Below, in pieces: positions 40,579 to 49,222 of a stretch of DNA of 64,000 nt. Made by a program: the position numbers and the translations under genes. The notes beneath the pieces are model-generated. The model did not search any database, was not told the DNA's origin, and saw only the letters and a program-made list of their open reading frames with translations. Position 1 is the stretch's first letter; each line of letters starts with the position of its first letter. This stretch comes from a virus. The stretch lies in IMG/VR virus record IMGVR_UViG_3300042391_001376, positions 140,905-204,904 of that record; one strand, written 5' to 3'.

Positions 40579-40848
40579 ATGAAAAAATATATTATAATAC
40601 CAATATTAACTTTAGTGTTAGCCTCTTGTTCTATTGGTGAGCCCTGGTCACAGCAGCGCACTGAGAAATTAAGAGAAGAGTTTTGCGTTGATCTTATGGA
40701 AGAACAACCATACTCTGGAAGTTGTGATTGTTTTGTCGCAGCAACACTAAAGAACTTTAAAACATTTACATCTTATGCTAGAGCAAGTGGTCCATCAGAA
40801 CAATACCGCAAAGACCTTGAGTGGTGCGGTTATTTACTAAAACCATAA
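40579..40848 (+). CDS. Lipoprotein, 89 aa
   Basis: Lipobox LASC after a short hydrophobic signal; four more Cys in the mature part (FCVDLM, SGSCDCF, EWCGY) suggest disulfides outside the membrane. Unknown family. Confidence 0.7.
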   Translation: MKKYIIIPILTLVLASCSIGEPWSQQRTEKLREEFCVDLMEEQPYSGSCDCFVAATLKNFKTFTSYARASGPSEQYRKDLEWCGYLLKP

Positions 40849-40869
40849 TTACAAATAGGAGTAAACTTT

Positions 40870-41190
40870 ATGATTAATCAATCTATGAAACATTGGTCAA
40901 AAGAAGAAAGAAAAAGTTTTAATCAAACACTTGATCAAATTGCCAATCAACTTGGTTACGCTTTAAAGTATTCTGCAGATGGCCCAGTTTTTGAAATAGG
41001 TACAATGGAACAGCTTCAAGAGACTGTTACCTTTTTTGAAGAACAGGACGCTATGTGCGGTTGCAAAAAAGCTAGTAGTCTTGTTATCGTTCCAATATCA
41101 GAATTACATTGGAGCACAAGACGTAGTTTGGTAAAAGAAAAACTTGAACGTAGAGCTCTTATGGATGCAGTAGACAGTCAAAATAATTAA
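40870..41190 (+). CDS. Hypothetical protein, 106 aa
   Basis: Charged alpha/beta protein with a CGC pair in the centre (DAMCGCKKA). AGGAG upstream of the ATG. Unknown family. Confidence 0.65.
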   Translation: MINQSMKHWSKEERKSFNQTLDQIANQLGYALKYSADGPVFEIGTMEQLQETVTFFEEQDAMCGCKKASSLVIVPISELHWSTRRSLVKEKLERRALMDAVDSQNN

Positions 41191-41216
41191 ACCTTTAAAT
41201 ATAAAAAAGGAACAAC

Positions 41217-41441
41217 ATGCAAACAATAACATTGCCTTTAAACCCAGCCAATTACTTTGGCACATTGCCAGCAGTAACTAATCTATCTGTTGGTGATATA
41301 CTTTATATTGGCCCAAGAGACTTAGTCGAAGAAATGACAATTCAATCTTTTGAAAGAGATGATGTTAATTTTATTATTAATACCGACAAAGCCGTACTTG
41401 TAGCCACAAGAACTACACGCGTTAACAGAAAAGATATTTAG
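41217..41441 (+). CDS. Small beta-rich protein, 74 aa
   Basis: AAAAAGGAAC upstream. Short strands (SVGDILYIGPRDLVEEMTI, NFIINTDKAVLVATRT) suggest a small barrel. No family recognised; it lies 1 nt before the next gene. Confidence 0.65.
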   Translation: MQTITLPLNPANYFGTLPAVTNLSVGDILYIGPRDLVEEMTIQSFERDDVNFIINTDKAVLVATRTTRVNRKDI

Positions 41442-41442
41442 C

Positions 41443-41898
41443 ATGGGTATGGATGTTTACGGAACAGAACCTATTGACCCAAAGGGTGAATACTTCCGCA
41501 ATAATGTTTGGTGGTGGCGTCCACTTTGGGACTACTGTTTAACTCATCATCCAGATCCTGCAGCAAAAGTGGAAAATGGACACTCCAATGATGGAGATGG
41601 ACTCAACGCTACAGATGCCACAAAACTTGGTACACTTTTAAAACAGGATATACTTTCCGGTAAAGTGGATTCATATGAAGAAAAATACAAACAGGAACTT
41701 GAATCATTACCTATGGGCAAATGTGAACATTGTTCCGGTACTGGAATACGCAATGACGAATATGTTCAGGGCACTTGTAACGCTTGCAAAGGCGAAGGCA
41801 AAGTAAAGCATTGGGCAACCAGTTATCCTTTTAGTAAAGAAAATATTCAAGAGTTTTCTGAATTCTTAATTAATTCTGGTGGCTTTAGCATTTGTTAA
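41443..41898 (+). CDS. Zinc-finger protein with DnaJ-like Cys repeat
   Basis: 151 aa. The start MGMDVYGTEP...GEYFRNNVWWWRPLWDYC matches a conserved family of unknown function seen in phages and bacteria. CEHCSGTG and CNACKGEG form a DnaJ-like zinc finger around residues 90-125. It may bind protein or nucleic acid. Confidence 0.75.
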   Translation: MGMDVYGTEPIDPKGEYFRNNVWWWRPLWDYCLTHHPDPAAKVENGHSNDGDGLNATDATKLGTLLKQDILSGKVDSYEEKYKQELESLPMGKCEHCSGTGIRNDEYVQGTCNACKGEGKVKHWATSYPFSKENIQEFSEFLINSGGFSIC

Positions 41899-41904
41899 AC
41901 CATC

Positions 41905-41976
41905 GCCCGTTTAGCTCAGTGGTAGAGCTCTGCACTTGTAATGCAGTGGTCCTCGGTTCAATCCCGAGAGCGGGCT
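41905..41976 (+). tRNA. tRNA-Thr (UGU)
   Basis: Acceptor GCCCGTT/AGCGGGC, loop CTTGTAA, full D and T arms. Decodes ACA. Confidence 0.93.
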
Positions 41977-41978
41977 CT

Positions 41979-42069
41979 AAGACAGTAGCGTGTCCTACTT
42001 AATCGTGGGCGAACCCAATGATGCAATAAGCACGTGAGACCCATATTCTCTTGGCATCACTGCTGTCTT
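41979..42069 (+). ncRNA. Structured RNA candidate C
   Basis: A 10-bp closing stem, AAGACAGTAG (41979-41988) with CTGCTGTCTT (42060-42069, one G-T), encloses TGGG-CGAA-CCCA and TGATGC/GCATCA hairpins. Directly follows tRNA-Thr. Shares TAGCGT...CTTAATCG with the element at 37362. Confidence 0.55.
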
Positions 42070-42098
42070 TTATCTTCATGATAGTAGCGCATTTCAAT

Positions 42099-42120
42099 GT
42101 TGGTAATGATAGAATATAAT
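42099..42120 (+). promoter_or_regulatory. Promoter-like -10 element
   Basis: A perfect TATAAT at 42115-42120 lies upstream of the tRNA-Ile-like RNA; the -35 box (TTCAAT at ~42093) is weak. The surrounding GATAGTAG/CTACTATC inverted repeat may be an operator. Confidence 0.4.
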
Positions 42121-42189
42121 GCGTACTACAACTTCCCGTTGTGGAACTCTATCACTACTATCACCTTTTACAGAAAGATAATTAAATGT

Positions 42190-42296
42190 CAACTAACCGA
42201 ATAGGTAGCCGCTAATATACAGGGCGGTATACCCTCACTCTTATAAAGTGTTGAAAGGTTAGTTGGTCCACGTGGGTTCAATCCCCACCCGCCCTA
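42190..42296 (+). tRNA. Atypical tRNA-Ile (UAU)-like RNA
   Basis: The acceptor arms AGGGCGG (42221-42227) and CCGCCCT (42289-42295), a T-arm GTGGG-TTCAATC-CCCAC and an anticodon hairpin CACT-CTTATAA-AGTG are present. The D arm is missing and the variable region is long. Its GGTTAGTTG (42257-42265) pairs perfectly with CAACTAACC (42190-42198) upstream, giving a pseudoknot-like extra stem. It may be a divergent tRNA or a tRNA-mimic. Confidence 0.5.
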
Positions 42297-42312
42297 CTAG
42301 TCAGGCATCAAA

Positions 42313-42645
42313 ATGTTAATAGAACGAAAGCCCTGGATGCAGGAATCTTCTTGTAATGAAGAAGATACAATTGTATTTTTCCCTAACAGATATACTGAAG
42401 CTACAGTGGCTAAGCCATTTTCTCTATGCGACACATGTTTAGTTAAAGCCGACTGTCTTTACGAGGCAATGATTACTGATTCTGTTGGCATATGGGGCGG
42501 AACAACCGAATACCAACGACTCATGCTTTTATCTAAATTATTTAATGATAACTCAAAAAATGTTAACATGAAAGCAATTATTAAGATAATAGAAAACAAC
42601 TACTACTCAATACCAATTTCATCTAGATATGAACAAAAATATTAA
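42313..42645 (+). CDS. WhiB-family Fe-S regulator 3
   Basis: 110 aa. Cluster Cys at 14, 39, 42 and 48, then GIWGGTTEYQR, the WhiB core. The N-terminus has PWMQESSC. It lacks a long basic tail, so its DNA-binding mode may differ from the other two copies. Confidence 0.9.
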   Translation: MLIERKPWMQESSCNEEDTIVFFPNRYTEATVAKPFSLCDTCLVKADCLYEAMITDSVGIWGGTTEYQRLMLLSKLFNDNSKNVNMKAIIKIIENNYYSIPISSRYEQKY

Positions 42646-42686
42646 TTCTAAAAAAAGCCTTATAGATCAAAAGAGTAGGTAGCATA

Positions 42687-43430
42687 ATGACAAACGAAGC
42701 TTTCTCCAACGATGATGACCTGTTTTCTTACGACCCTTCGCAAGAACCAGTAATTGATAAATCAGATTTTTCTGCTAGTGCCTCAGGCAAAGTTAATTCT
42801 GACATATTAGAAGACATATCTAAACGGATAGATGGCGCAAAGGATGATGATATCCTTGGATCTTTTAGTATGAAAATAAGATTTGCTCAATCCTTCATTG
42901 AATCATATACTTATTTCATTCAAACTAGTAACACCTTTTTCCATAGAGCTGTACACCAAACTTTAGATCAATTAACTTCTGGTAGATTCTCTATGATATA
43001 CATGTTTAATCATTTAGAGCATAACTTGTTGCGCCGGCTAAATGTTAAGTATATCTTAGAGAATACTTTTTTAGATACCGGTGAACCATCTTCTGAAGAT
43101 TTTCAAACATTTCTTAAAAGAGTTGGTTTAGATTTAGATGAAACTTTTATTGGTTGCTATATTCAAAGTAATATAGATATCAACAATCATGTCATTAATA
43201 ACGAACGGTCTTTGTACATGGAACTAGCAGAACGCTTAGACTTAAACCCACACCACGTCATTGCTAATTCAAATCCAACACTAGACGATTTGGTAGGGTC
43301 TCTTCCAACTTCTGTAGACAGATATCATCAAGAAATGTATGAAGCCATGTTCGCTTCATTAGCTGATTCTGGGTATACAGATAAACTTTCTGATCTTTAT
43401 TCTGACAAAGTTAGGCTATCTCAAATATGA
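42687..43430 (+). CDS. Hypothetical protein, 247 aa
   Basis: Acidic N-terminus (EAFSNDDDLFSYD), then helical domain (residues 60-240). No motif recognised. ATGA overlap with the metalloprotease-like gene suggests a functional link. Confidence 0.65.
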   Translation: MTNEAFSNDDDLFSYDPSQEPVIDKSDFSASASGKVNSDILEDISKRIDGAKDDDILGSFSMKIRFAQSFIESYTYFIQTSNTFFHRAVHQTLDQLTSGRFSMIYMFNHLEHNLLRRLNVKYILENTFLDTGEPSSEDFQTFLKRVGLDLDETFIGCYIQSNIDINNHVINNERSLYMELAERLDLNPHHVIANSNPTLDDLVGSLPTSVDRYHQEMYEAMFASLADSGYTDKLSDLYSDKVRLSQI

Positions 43431-43885
43431 GCAAAAAGCATTTAAAACAATTTTTACTGTCCGTGGCTACAGCTTCTGCTGTTGCTGCAATAAACTATAC
43501 TATATTTCATAGTCATTTTGTTTTTGTAGTATTAATGGTTTTAATTGCTCACGAACTTGGTCACTATATAACAGCAAGAATGAATGGCGCTAAAGCAGAT
43601 CTTCCATACTTTATCCCATTTCCAATAATTTCTATTGGCATAACACATATTAAGAATATGAAGTTTCTTTCTAAATCTACTAGAAAGAAAATATTGGCTT
43701 ATGGTCCCATAACTGGATTCATTACAGCTTTTTATTTTTTATTATTATCACTTCTCTTTTCATCACTCCCATCAGCTCCACTTTTATTTATTTGTTTTTC
43801 TGAATTGGTATTTAATTATTTTGGTTCTGATGGTAAAAAATATCGTCAAATAAAAGAACAGGAATTATCTTTATGTATTTCATAA
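43427..43885 (+). CDS. Site-2-protease-like membrane metalloprotease (M50)
   Basis: 152 aa, four hydrophobic helices. The zinc motif HELGH (42-46) lies in the helix after VFVVLMVLI, and a second conserved-type motif, FNYFGSDGKK (D135), provides the third ligand, as in minimal S2P/M50 proteins. It should cleave transmembrane substrates within the bilayer, such as anti-sigma factors. It is much smaller than host RseP, close to the core domain only. Neighbour genes 43873 and 42687 overlap it. Confidence 0.8.
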   Translation: MSKKHLKQFLLSVATASAVAAINYTIFHSHFVFVVLMVLIAHELGHYITARMNGAKADLPYFIPFPIISIGITHIKNMKFLSKSTRKKILAYGPITGFITAFYFLLLSLLFSSLPSAPLLFICFSELVFNYFGSDGKKYRQIKEQELSLCIS

Positions 43886-44088
43886 TTGCACCATTGGTGT
43901 TAATAGGTTTAGCTGCAAAGCTAATAAACAATAAAATAGATAAACAAAAACAAAATAATGACTCATTGTTATTTAACAGTGAGCTTTCCAAATTCATGCA
44001 ACAGATAACCAAAGAGGCAGATACCAGTGACACCGACAGAAACAATATACGACAATTCACCAAAAAACCAAAGCGCAATCAATTCTAA
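43873..44088 (+). CDS. Membrane-anchored small protein, 71 aa
   Basis: One transmembrane helix (FIIAPLVLIGLAAKLI) and a polar, Lys-rich cytoplasmic part. It overlaps the S2P-like gene by 13 nt, so it might be a substrate or partner; speculative. Confidence 0.6.
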   Translation: MYFIIAPLVLIGLAAKLINNKIDKQKQNNDSLLFNSELSKFMQQITKEADTSDTDRNNIRQFTKKPKRNQF

Positions 44089-44269
44089 AAAAATACAATC
44101 TTATTTAGATGATTGTTGTTTTGATATGCAAGTAAACCCAAACAGCACACTATCTGGAACAGAAGCATATATCATAAAAATGATATCTAAAATTGCTGTT
44201 GGTTCTGCGACTGTGTGGTGGTCGGTTATTGAACTTAGACAATTTATTAAAAATCGCAAATCCTTGTAA
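44027..44269 (+). CDS. Hypothetical protein, 80 aa
   Basis: GTG start 44027 with AGAGG 9 nt upstream, overlapping its neighbour by 62 nt; a shorter ATG start near 44126 is possible. C-terminal hydrophobic helix (IAVGSATVWWSVIEL). Unknown family. Confidence 0.45.
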   Translation: MTPTETIYDNSPKNQSAINSKKIQSYLDDCCFDMQVNPNSTLSGTEAYIIKMISKIAVGSATVWWSVIELRQFIKNRKSL

Positions 44270-44278
44270 GGAGAAATA

Positions 44279-44662
44279 ATGAGCTCAGAAGATTATAAAA
44301 AGTTAGATAAAATTAAAAAATTTAACTTTTCTTTTGATATGGTAACAAAAAGTAAAGCTGAGCTCCAAGAACAACGCGATGCAGTAAAGGAAAGAATAGA
44401 CAAGATCGTTAACCATTTTACGATAGACGATGTACCTATTCTTTCCTACATACTGCATGTAACTACTTCTCGTGTAGAATTAAAGAAGCTAGCTAAAGCT
44501 ATAGACAGACTCGCTGATTTAGCTGATGTCAATACTGCCTTAAGTAATAAGCTTAAAGTTATCGAAGCTGCAGAGTCAGACCCAAATTGGTTTGCTCTAG
44601 CTTTTGGTGACTTTGACCAAGAAATTGATCTTGATCTAGAAAAATTTTTTACCCAAGAATAG
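44279..44662 (+). CDS. Helical hypothetical protein, 127 aa
   Basis: Long charged helices (KAELQEQRDAVKERIDKIVN) and an acidic tail ending LDLEKFFTQE. AAGGAG upstream. It directly precedes the PRTRC-like module and may belong to it. Confidence 0.65.
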   Translation: MSSEDYKKLDKIKKFNFSFDMVTKSKAELQEQRDAVKERIDKIVNHFTIDDVPILSYILHVTTSRVELKKLAKAIDRLADLADVNTALSNKLKVIEAAESDPNWFALAFGDFDQEIDLDLEKFFTQE

Positions 44663-44680
44663 CCTAAGGAATATAATATC

Positions 44681-46324
44681 ATGGATAAAGTTTCTTACAG
44701 TTTTGTAAAAGAAGACAGCAATCTTATCTTTCGGTCTAAAGTAAATTCATTTAATCTTGACCACGTTACAGATAAAGATATAACTTCATTTTTTACATCT
44801 TTTTCTAATTATGCTTACTTTGATACTGGCTTGCTTCCTGTTGATGGAACTGGCTTATTAGGTATCAGACGCGCAGGAGACCACACTCAAGTTATATACC
44901 AGTATAAGCCTGGTATGTATTATGTTAATTGGGGTGCATATGAAAGAGACTCTGATTACACTAAGTATTATTTAGCTCAACCTTACAGGATTGTTGTTAT
45001 AGACTTTCTTAGCGACAACCTTTTAGGTGCTAGAACATTTTATACTGTAGAGCCGGCTATCCATTCTGCTGTTCAGCTTTACCATGTAAACTTACCAAAC
45101 ATTAATTGCAGAGGTTACCGAGGCAACGGTGTTGGTTGGATTTGCCTATACCATAATGAAGATTGGTCTACTCTTCCATTTAATGAAAGATTGAACAGAG
45201 CTCTTGAGCGTTGTTCTGGCGTTGAAGTATATAACGATGCCAACATGAGTGAAACAGACGGCCCACGCTTTTACCAAGAAAGAGAAATGCCTTTGTATAC
45301 TTGGTCCCCAAGTAAGTGGGAAAAAAAATCTACTGAAGAAGGTTGGGAATGGACTTTAGATTCATCTAATTGGATACCAATTCATGTTGAAAGCAGAGAC
45401 AGCCAAGGGCAACACAAAGAAGGCGGCATTCCCCTTACTTTAGTAGACGCAATTATTGGCAACTATAGTTCATACTATGGAGATACTTATTTGCCAAAAC
45501 CAGTAAACGCTTTGACTCGTTCAGATCTTGAAATTAATCCAATACAAGTTACTGATTGGTTTGTTAAATCTTATAATTCATCTAAAACTACATTTTCTGG
45601 GTTAGACCCATATTCTGCTAGTTCACAAATCAGAGAACAAAATTCTGTAGCTGTACCTAATTTGTTTGATGAAGACGAAGAAGAAATTGATGAAGACAGC
45701 GAAGACTACATAGCCTGTACAATGACAGGTGAAGCTACACCAATCGAAGATTGTTCAAAAGATCATTCTTATTACAATGTTAATACAGGCAAATGCATGA
45801 AGATTTGTTCTGAATGCATAAGCAGTCACGAGATGGTTTACGCAGAAAACACCATGCAGTTTTATGTCCCTGATCATATGGGCGACAGCCTTTATTATGA
45901 TACACACCACGATCAGTATTACGACACTAATGCCATAAAGACTCCTTGGGGCAACTGCTCTAATTGCGGAGGTATTCACATTTCTCCATTCCCAGATAAA
46001 CAATTATTCTTAATTTGGGAAAATCAACAAGAAGAACATTCTTCACTTTGTGCTTTCTGTATAGGTGGAGAAAATGTTGCTGATTGTATTAATTGTGGCG
46101 TCAATGTACCAAGTCACACTTCTCAACATTTTGATCCAACAACAGTAAAGTATGATCCTTCCACACAATACTACCATTGTGCGGTGTGTGTTGAAATCCT
46201 TCAATCAGCCAATTCTGAAGACGTAGCAGAATCAAACCAAGCTGAAGCTAAAAATTTATTACAACTATTGTCAGAACTTACAGATGGTACTTTAATTATA
46301 TCTTCTGATGAAGAACCGTTCTAA
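44681..46324 (+). CDS. PRTRC-B-like / zinc-finger protein
   Basis: 547 aa. The N-terminal ~210 residues include a block (IHSAVQLYHVNLPNI...GNGVGWICLY) that resembles the core of PRTRC system protein B. An acidic linker (DEDEEEIDEDSED) follows, then five Cys pairs in ~150 residues (CMKICSEC, CSNCGG, CAFC, CINCG, CAVC), probably zinc fingers. The C-terminus ends SSDEEPF, an SSB-like tip. First gene of the JAB/E1/Ub-like cluster; likely an adaptor or substrate-handling protein. Assignment to B is moderate. Confidence 0.7.
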   Translation: MDKVSYSFVKEDSNLIFRSKVNSFNLDHVTDKDITSFFTSFSNYAYFDTGLLPVDGTGLLGIRRAGDHTQVIYQYKPGMYYVNWGAYERDSDYTKYYLAQPYRIVVIDFLSDNLLGARTFYTVEPAIHSAVQLYHVNLPNINCRGYRGNGVGWICLYHNEDWSTLPFNERLNRALERCSGVEVYNDANMSETDGPRFYQEREMPLYTWSPSKWEKKSTEEGWEWTLDSSNWIPIHVESRDSQGQHKEGGIPLTLVDAIIGNYSSYYGDTYLPKPVNALTRSDLEINPIQVTDWFVKSYNSSKTTFSGLDPYSASSQIREQNSVAVPNLFDEDEEEIDEDSEDYIACTMTGEATPIEDCSKDHSYYNVNTGKCMKICSECISSHEMVYAENTMQFYVPDHMGDSLYYDTHHDQYYDTNAIKTPWGNCSNCGGIHISPFPDKQLFLIWENQQEEHSSLCAFCIGGENVADCINCGVNVPSHTSQHFDPTTVKYDPSTQYYHCAVCVEILQSANSEDVAESNQAEAKNLLQLLSELTDGTLIISSDEEPF

Positions 46325-46363
46325 TCAAAAACAACGAATACAATATAACATTAGGGAGAACAT

Positions 46364-48103
46364 ATGTCTCAGCAAGTTGAACAAACTAGCAAGATAACTC
46401 TTGATCAACTCCAATACTTTTGGATGCCATCAGGTTTGCCTTGCTTCGTCGCAGACAGGGATAGTATTTGCGACATAGTAGAAGATTTTGGTTTTAATAT
46501 TTATTATCTTCTAGCTAATAAAAAAACTGTTAAAACCATTCCGAACAACAGTGTTAAAACCACGACCACAACTGGTTATTCAAGTGGCGCTACAACATAC
46601 AACTATCCGAGTGCTCAGCCAACACAAGTTATAACATATAACTCTTCTTTGTTTAAAGTTATAAATAATTTTGTTGGTAGAGTTATAGAGCTTTCCGACG
46701 ATGAACTTCCAGAAACATTCTTTGTAGCTGAAGAAACATGCGAGTACAATATGCCCGCTATGCCGCATGTTCTTGTTGACAAAATGGATCAATTCTTTAG
46801 ACTTGTTTATTCTCAACATGGCACTGAATCAATTGTCTTGTTGACATATGATATGACTAAGACTGGTCCAGAAGGTTGGGGAGTTTTAGTTCCTGAACAG
46901 TCAAACACCGCAGCACATTGTAAGTATGATGCAGACAGCATTGCTCTTATTAAGCCAGAAGATGTTTTGATTGTCGGATCTGTTCATAGTCACCCAGAAA
47001 TGTCGGCTTATGCTTCTGGCACAGACCACGCTGACCAGGCTGATTTTGATGGTCTTCACATTACTTACGGTTGGCAGAAGTCTCAAAACAATGGTGCTAC
47101 TCAGTACCACTTAGAGCTTCAAATGGCAGGAACTGCTTACACCTTAAAGCCTGAAGATGTTTTTGAGGATTATACTTTTCAAAAAGAACCAGACCCAGAC
47201 GTAGTTGAATGGTCAGGTAAAGTAAAAAAAGCGCTCCCCCCTATAGCGGGGGGTACAACACCGCTGGCTTCGGCGCAGGCACAGTATCAACAACAAGCAC
47301 AAAAAATGACCTCATTACAAAATGGGACAACACCTATGGTGGGTGGAACACTTACTAGCAGGAATCTTAGCTGGCAACAAATGGTAGAAGGCTTAGAGCC
47401 TCAAGCTATTGTAATTGTAGAAGTAGATCTTCAACTTTCTAGAACTTCAATTTGTCCAAGTTGTGATTTTGATTTAGATACACCAGATGTAAATGCTGGA
47501 TATTGTTGCTCATGCGACGTTCCAGTTATATCATCTACACATGGTATCATGCAGATTGCTGCTCAGTTTGCTAAATATTGTGAACAAAGAAATTTAGATT
47601 ATCTTAAAACTATTCCTTATCTTTATGGTCAATCTGAAAAAGATGAAGTCTTTTTAATGAAGCTAAATCTTCAAGAAGAACTTACCGATATTCATACATA
47701 TGATTATGTTTATGAAAAAGATTCCGATTATGTTTATCTTCCTGAAGAAGACCCATATGATTCTATCTACGATATAAACGGAACAAGAACTGTCTGTTGC
47801 AATATTCCTATGGAGGATTTTGTATCTGATTGTTCGTGCAATCCAGCTATATTATTTGAAGATTTAACAAATTTTGAAGAACATATTAGGGATACAGAAA
47901 TGTACGCTGAAGGAACTTCATGTTTGGAATGCGTGCATTATTATAATGCTACCTGTCCAGCATTTCGTTCTGCTTTAACTACTTATGTTAAGCAGGGGTT
48001 TACACTAAATCTTGATCAACACAGAAACACGATAATTCCTTGCGAAAACTATCATTCTGTATATAGTTCATTTGAATCAACAGGAGCAAAAAATGGCAAC
48101 TAA
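46364..48103 (+). CDS. JAB/JAMM domain protease (PRTRC protein A-like)
   Basis: 579 aa. The JAMM motif is complete: H208-x-H210-P, six residues, S218-x-x-D221 (VHSHPEMSAYASGTD). The following DHADQADFDGLHI matches PRTRC A and MPN proteins that remove ubiquitin-like tags or act on C-termini. An N-terminal part (~1-130) and a C-terminal Cys-rich region (SICPSCDFD, YCCSCDV, CLECVHYY) extend it well beyond the usual size. It lies 40 nt after the B-like gene and overlaps the E1-like gene by 11 nt. Confidence 0.88.
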   Translation: MSQQVEQTSKITLDQLQYFWMPSGLPCFVADRDSICDIVEDFGFNIYYLLANKKTVKTIPNNSVKTTTTTGYSSGATTYNYPSAQPTQVITYNSSLFKVINNFVGRVIELSDDELPETFFVAEETCEYNMPAMPHVLVDKMDQFFRLVYSQHGTESIVLLTYDMTKTGPEGWGVLVPEQSNTAAHCKYDADSIALIKPEDVLIVGSVHSHPEMSAYASGTDHADQADFDGLHITYGWQKSQNNGATQYHLELQMAGTAYTLKPEDVFEDYTFQKEPDPDVVEWSGKVKKALPPIAGGTTPLASAQAQYQQQAQKMTSLQNGTTPMVGGTLTSRNLSWQQMVEGLEPQAIVIVEVDLQLSRTSICPSCDFDLDTPDVNAGYCCSCDVPVISSTHGIMQIAAQFAKYCEQRNLDYLKTIPYLYGQSEKDEVFLMKLNLQEELTDIHTYDYVYEKDSDYVYLPEEDPYDSIYDINGTRTVCCNIPMEDFVSDCSCNPAILFEDLTNFEEHIRDTEMYAEGTSCLECVHYYNATCPAFRSALTTYVKQGFTLNLDQHRNTIIPCENYHSVYSSFESTGAKNGN

Positions 48104-48851
48104 AAGATTTGTAGTTATTGGAGCAGGAGGCGTAGGCACTTGGCTTACCGCTGGCCTAGTAAGACTTCTTGAATGGAAGTTTCCTGGTTCTGGTTTAATT
48201 ATAGTAGATGGAGATAACTATGAAGAAAAAAATAAAGAACGTCAAGAGTTCGCTAAAATTGGCAACAAAGCTGTTGTCAAAGCGCACGAACTTACGCCTC
48301 AATTCCAGAAAACAACAATTATACCGGTTCCGAAGTGGGTTGTCAGTGACACCTTCAAAGGAGTCAGTGCAGACGAAGACTCTCCGAAGATTAAAGCGTC
48401 GGATCTCATATCTGAAGGAGATGTTGTTTTTGCAGTTGTCGATAACTTCGCTGCGCGTAAGATTATTTTTGATGCAGCTGCGAGGTTAAACAACGTAGAT
48501 GTATTTACTGGTGGCAATGACGACGCTTTGTTTGGTTCTATATATCATTACCAAAAAAGAAACGGCGTTGCAATAACCGAACATCCTTCAACATTCCATC
48601 CTGAATATGAAAATGCTCCAGATAAAAATCCTGGTGAACTATCATGCCAGGAGAGATCAGAAATAGAAGGTGGTACTCAACTACTAGCCACTAATATGGC
48701 AGTAGCTGCACTAATCCTTGGTCGCGTACAAAAAACAATTGTACTAGACCAAAGCCCCGAAGAAACTGAAATATATTTTGATTTAGGCGTAGGCAAAGCT
48801 GAGCCTTACAATCGGATGGTATCTCATGTTTCTGAATATATTACAGCATAA
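48093..48851 (+). CDS. E1-like ThiF/MoeB family protein
   Basis: 252 aa from ATG 48093 (CAGGAG upstream). Rossmann GAGGVG (10-15), D39 in IIVDGD, N47-K-E-R50-Q for ATP, VVDN with D117, and C185 (ELSCQER) at the position of the catalytic Cys. This is the adenylating E1-like fold; length matches the PRTRC-ThiF family. It should activate the C-terminus of the Ub-like protein encoded 19 nt downstream. Gene start overlaps the JAB gene end. Confidence 0.92.
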   Translation: MATKRFVVIGAGGVGTWLTAGLVRLLEWKFPGSGLIIVDGDNYEEKNKERQEFAKIGNKAVVKAHELTPQFQKTTIIPVPKWVVSDTFKGVSADEDSPKIKASDLISEGDVVFAVVDNFAARKIIFDAAARLNNVDVFTGGNDDALFGSIYHYQKRNGVAITEHPSTFHPEYENAPDKNPGELSCQERSEIEGGTQLLATNMAVAALILGRVQKTIVLDQSPEETEIYFDLGVGKAEPYNRMVSHVSEYITA

Positions 48852-48870
48852 ACAATAACAAGGAGCAATC

Positions 48871-49122
48871 ATGGAAAACAATATGTCAGGTGCATCAGCA
48901 TCACAAGCAACGGGAATGGCAAATCTTAGATTTGGCGTTTACAATCAACCTACTAACGTAGCTGGTAAATCAGTACAACAGACTCGTGAACAGTTCTCAA
49001 AAATTTGGGGTATCCCAACAGACGCAGTTGCCTACAAGGGCAAAGAGAAACTCGACGAGAACTATGTTATCCAACCAGGTGACAACGTAGAATTCCACCG
49101 TCGTGCTGGAGAAAAGGGCTGA
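48871..49122 (+). CDS. Ubiquitin-like beta-grasp protein (PRTRC protein C-like)
   Basis: 83 aa. After a flexible ~17-residue N-terminus, the core LRFGVYNQPTNVAGKSVQQ..., IWGIPTDAVAYKG, and IQPGDNVEFHRRAGEKG follows the beta-grasp order; the end is close to the GxKG end of PRTRC protein C, not the classic GG. A conserved-type closing Gly would be the site of adenylation by the E1-like protein. AAGGAG upstream; a strong terminator follows, closing the B-JAB-E1-Ub operon. Confidence 0.85.
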   Translation: MENNMSGASASQATGMANLRFGVYNQPTNVAGKSVQQTREQFSKIWGIPTDAVAYKGKEKLDENYVIQPGDNVEFHRRAGEKG

Positions 49123-49140
49123 TACATTCAGTCTCAGGTT

Positions 49141-49190
49141 TGTGGGAAGGCTCTATACATTCCGCGTAAGAGTCTTCCCACATTTTTTTT
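49141..49190 (+). terminator. Rho-independent terminator
   Basis: TGTGGGAAGGCTCT...AGAGTCTTCCCACA-type stem (14 nt per arm with one mismatch) followed by eight T. Ends the Ub-like operon. Confidence 0.9.
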
Positions 49191-49222
49191 AAAAGGCTAG
49201 AGTCTATCTATTAGGGGACATA

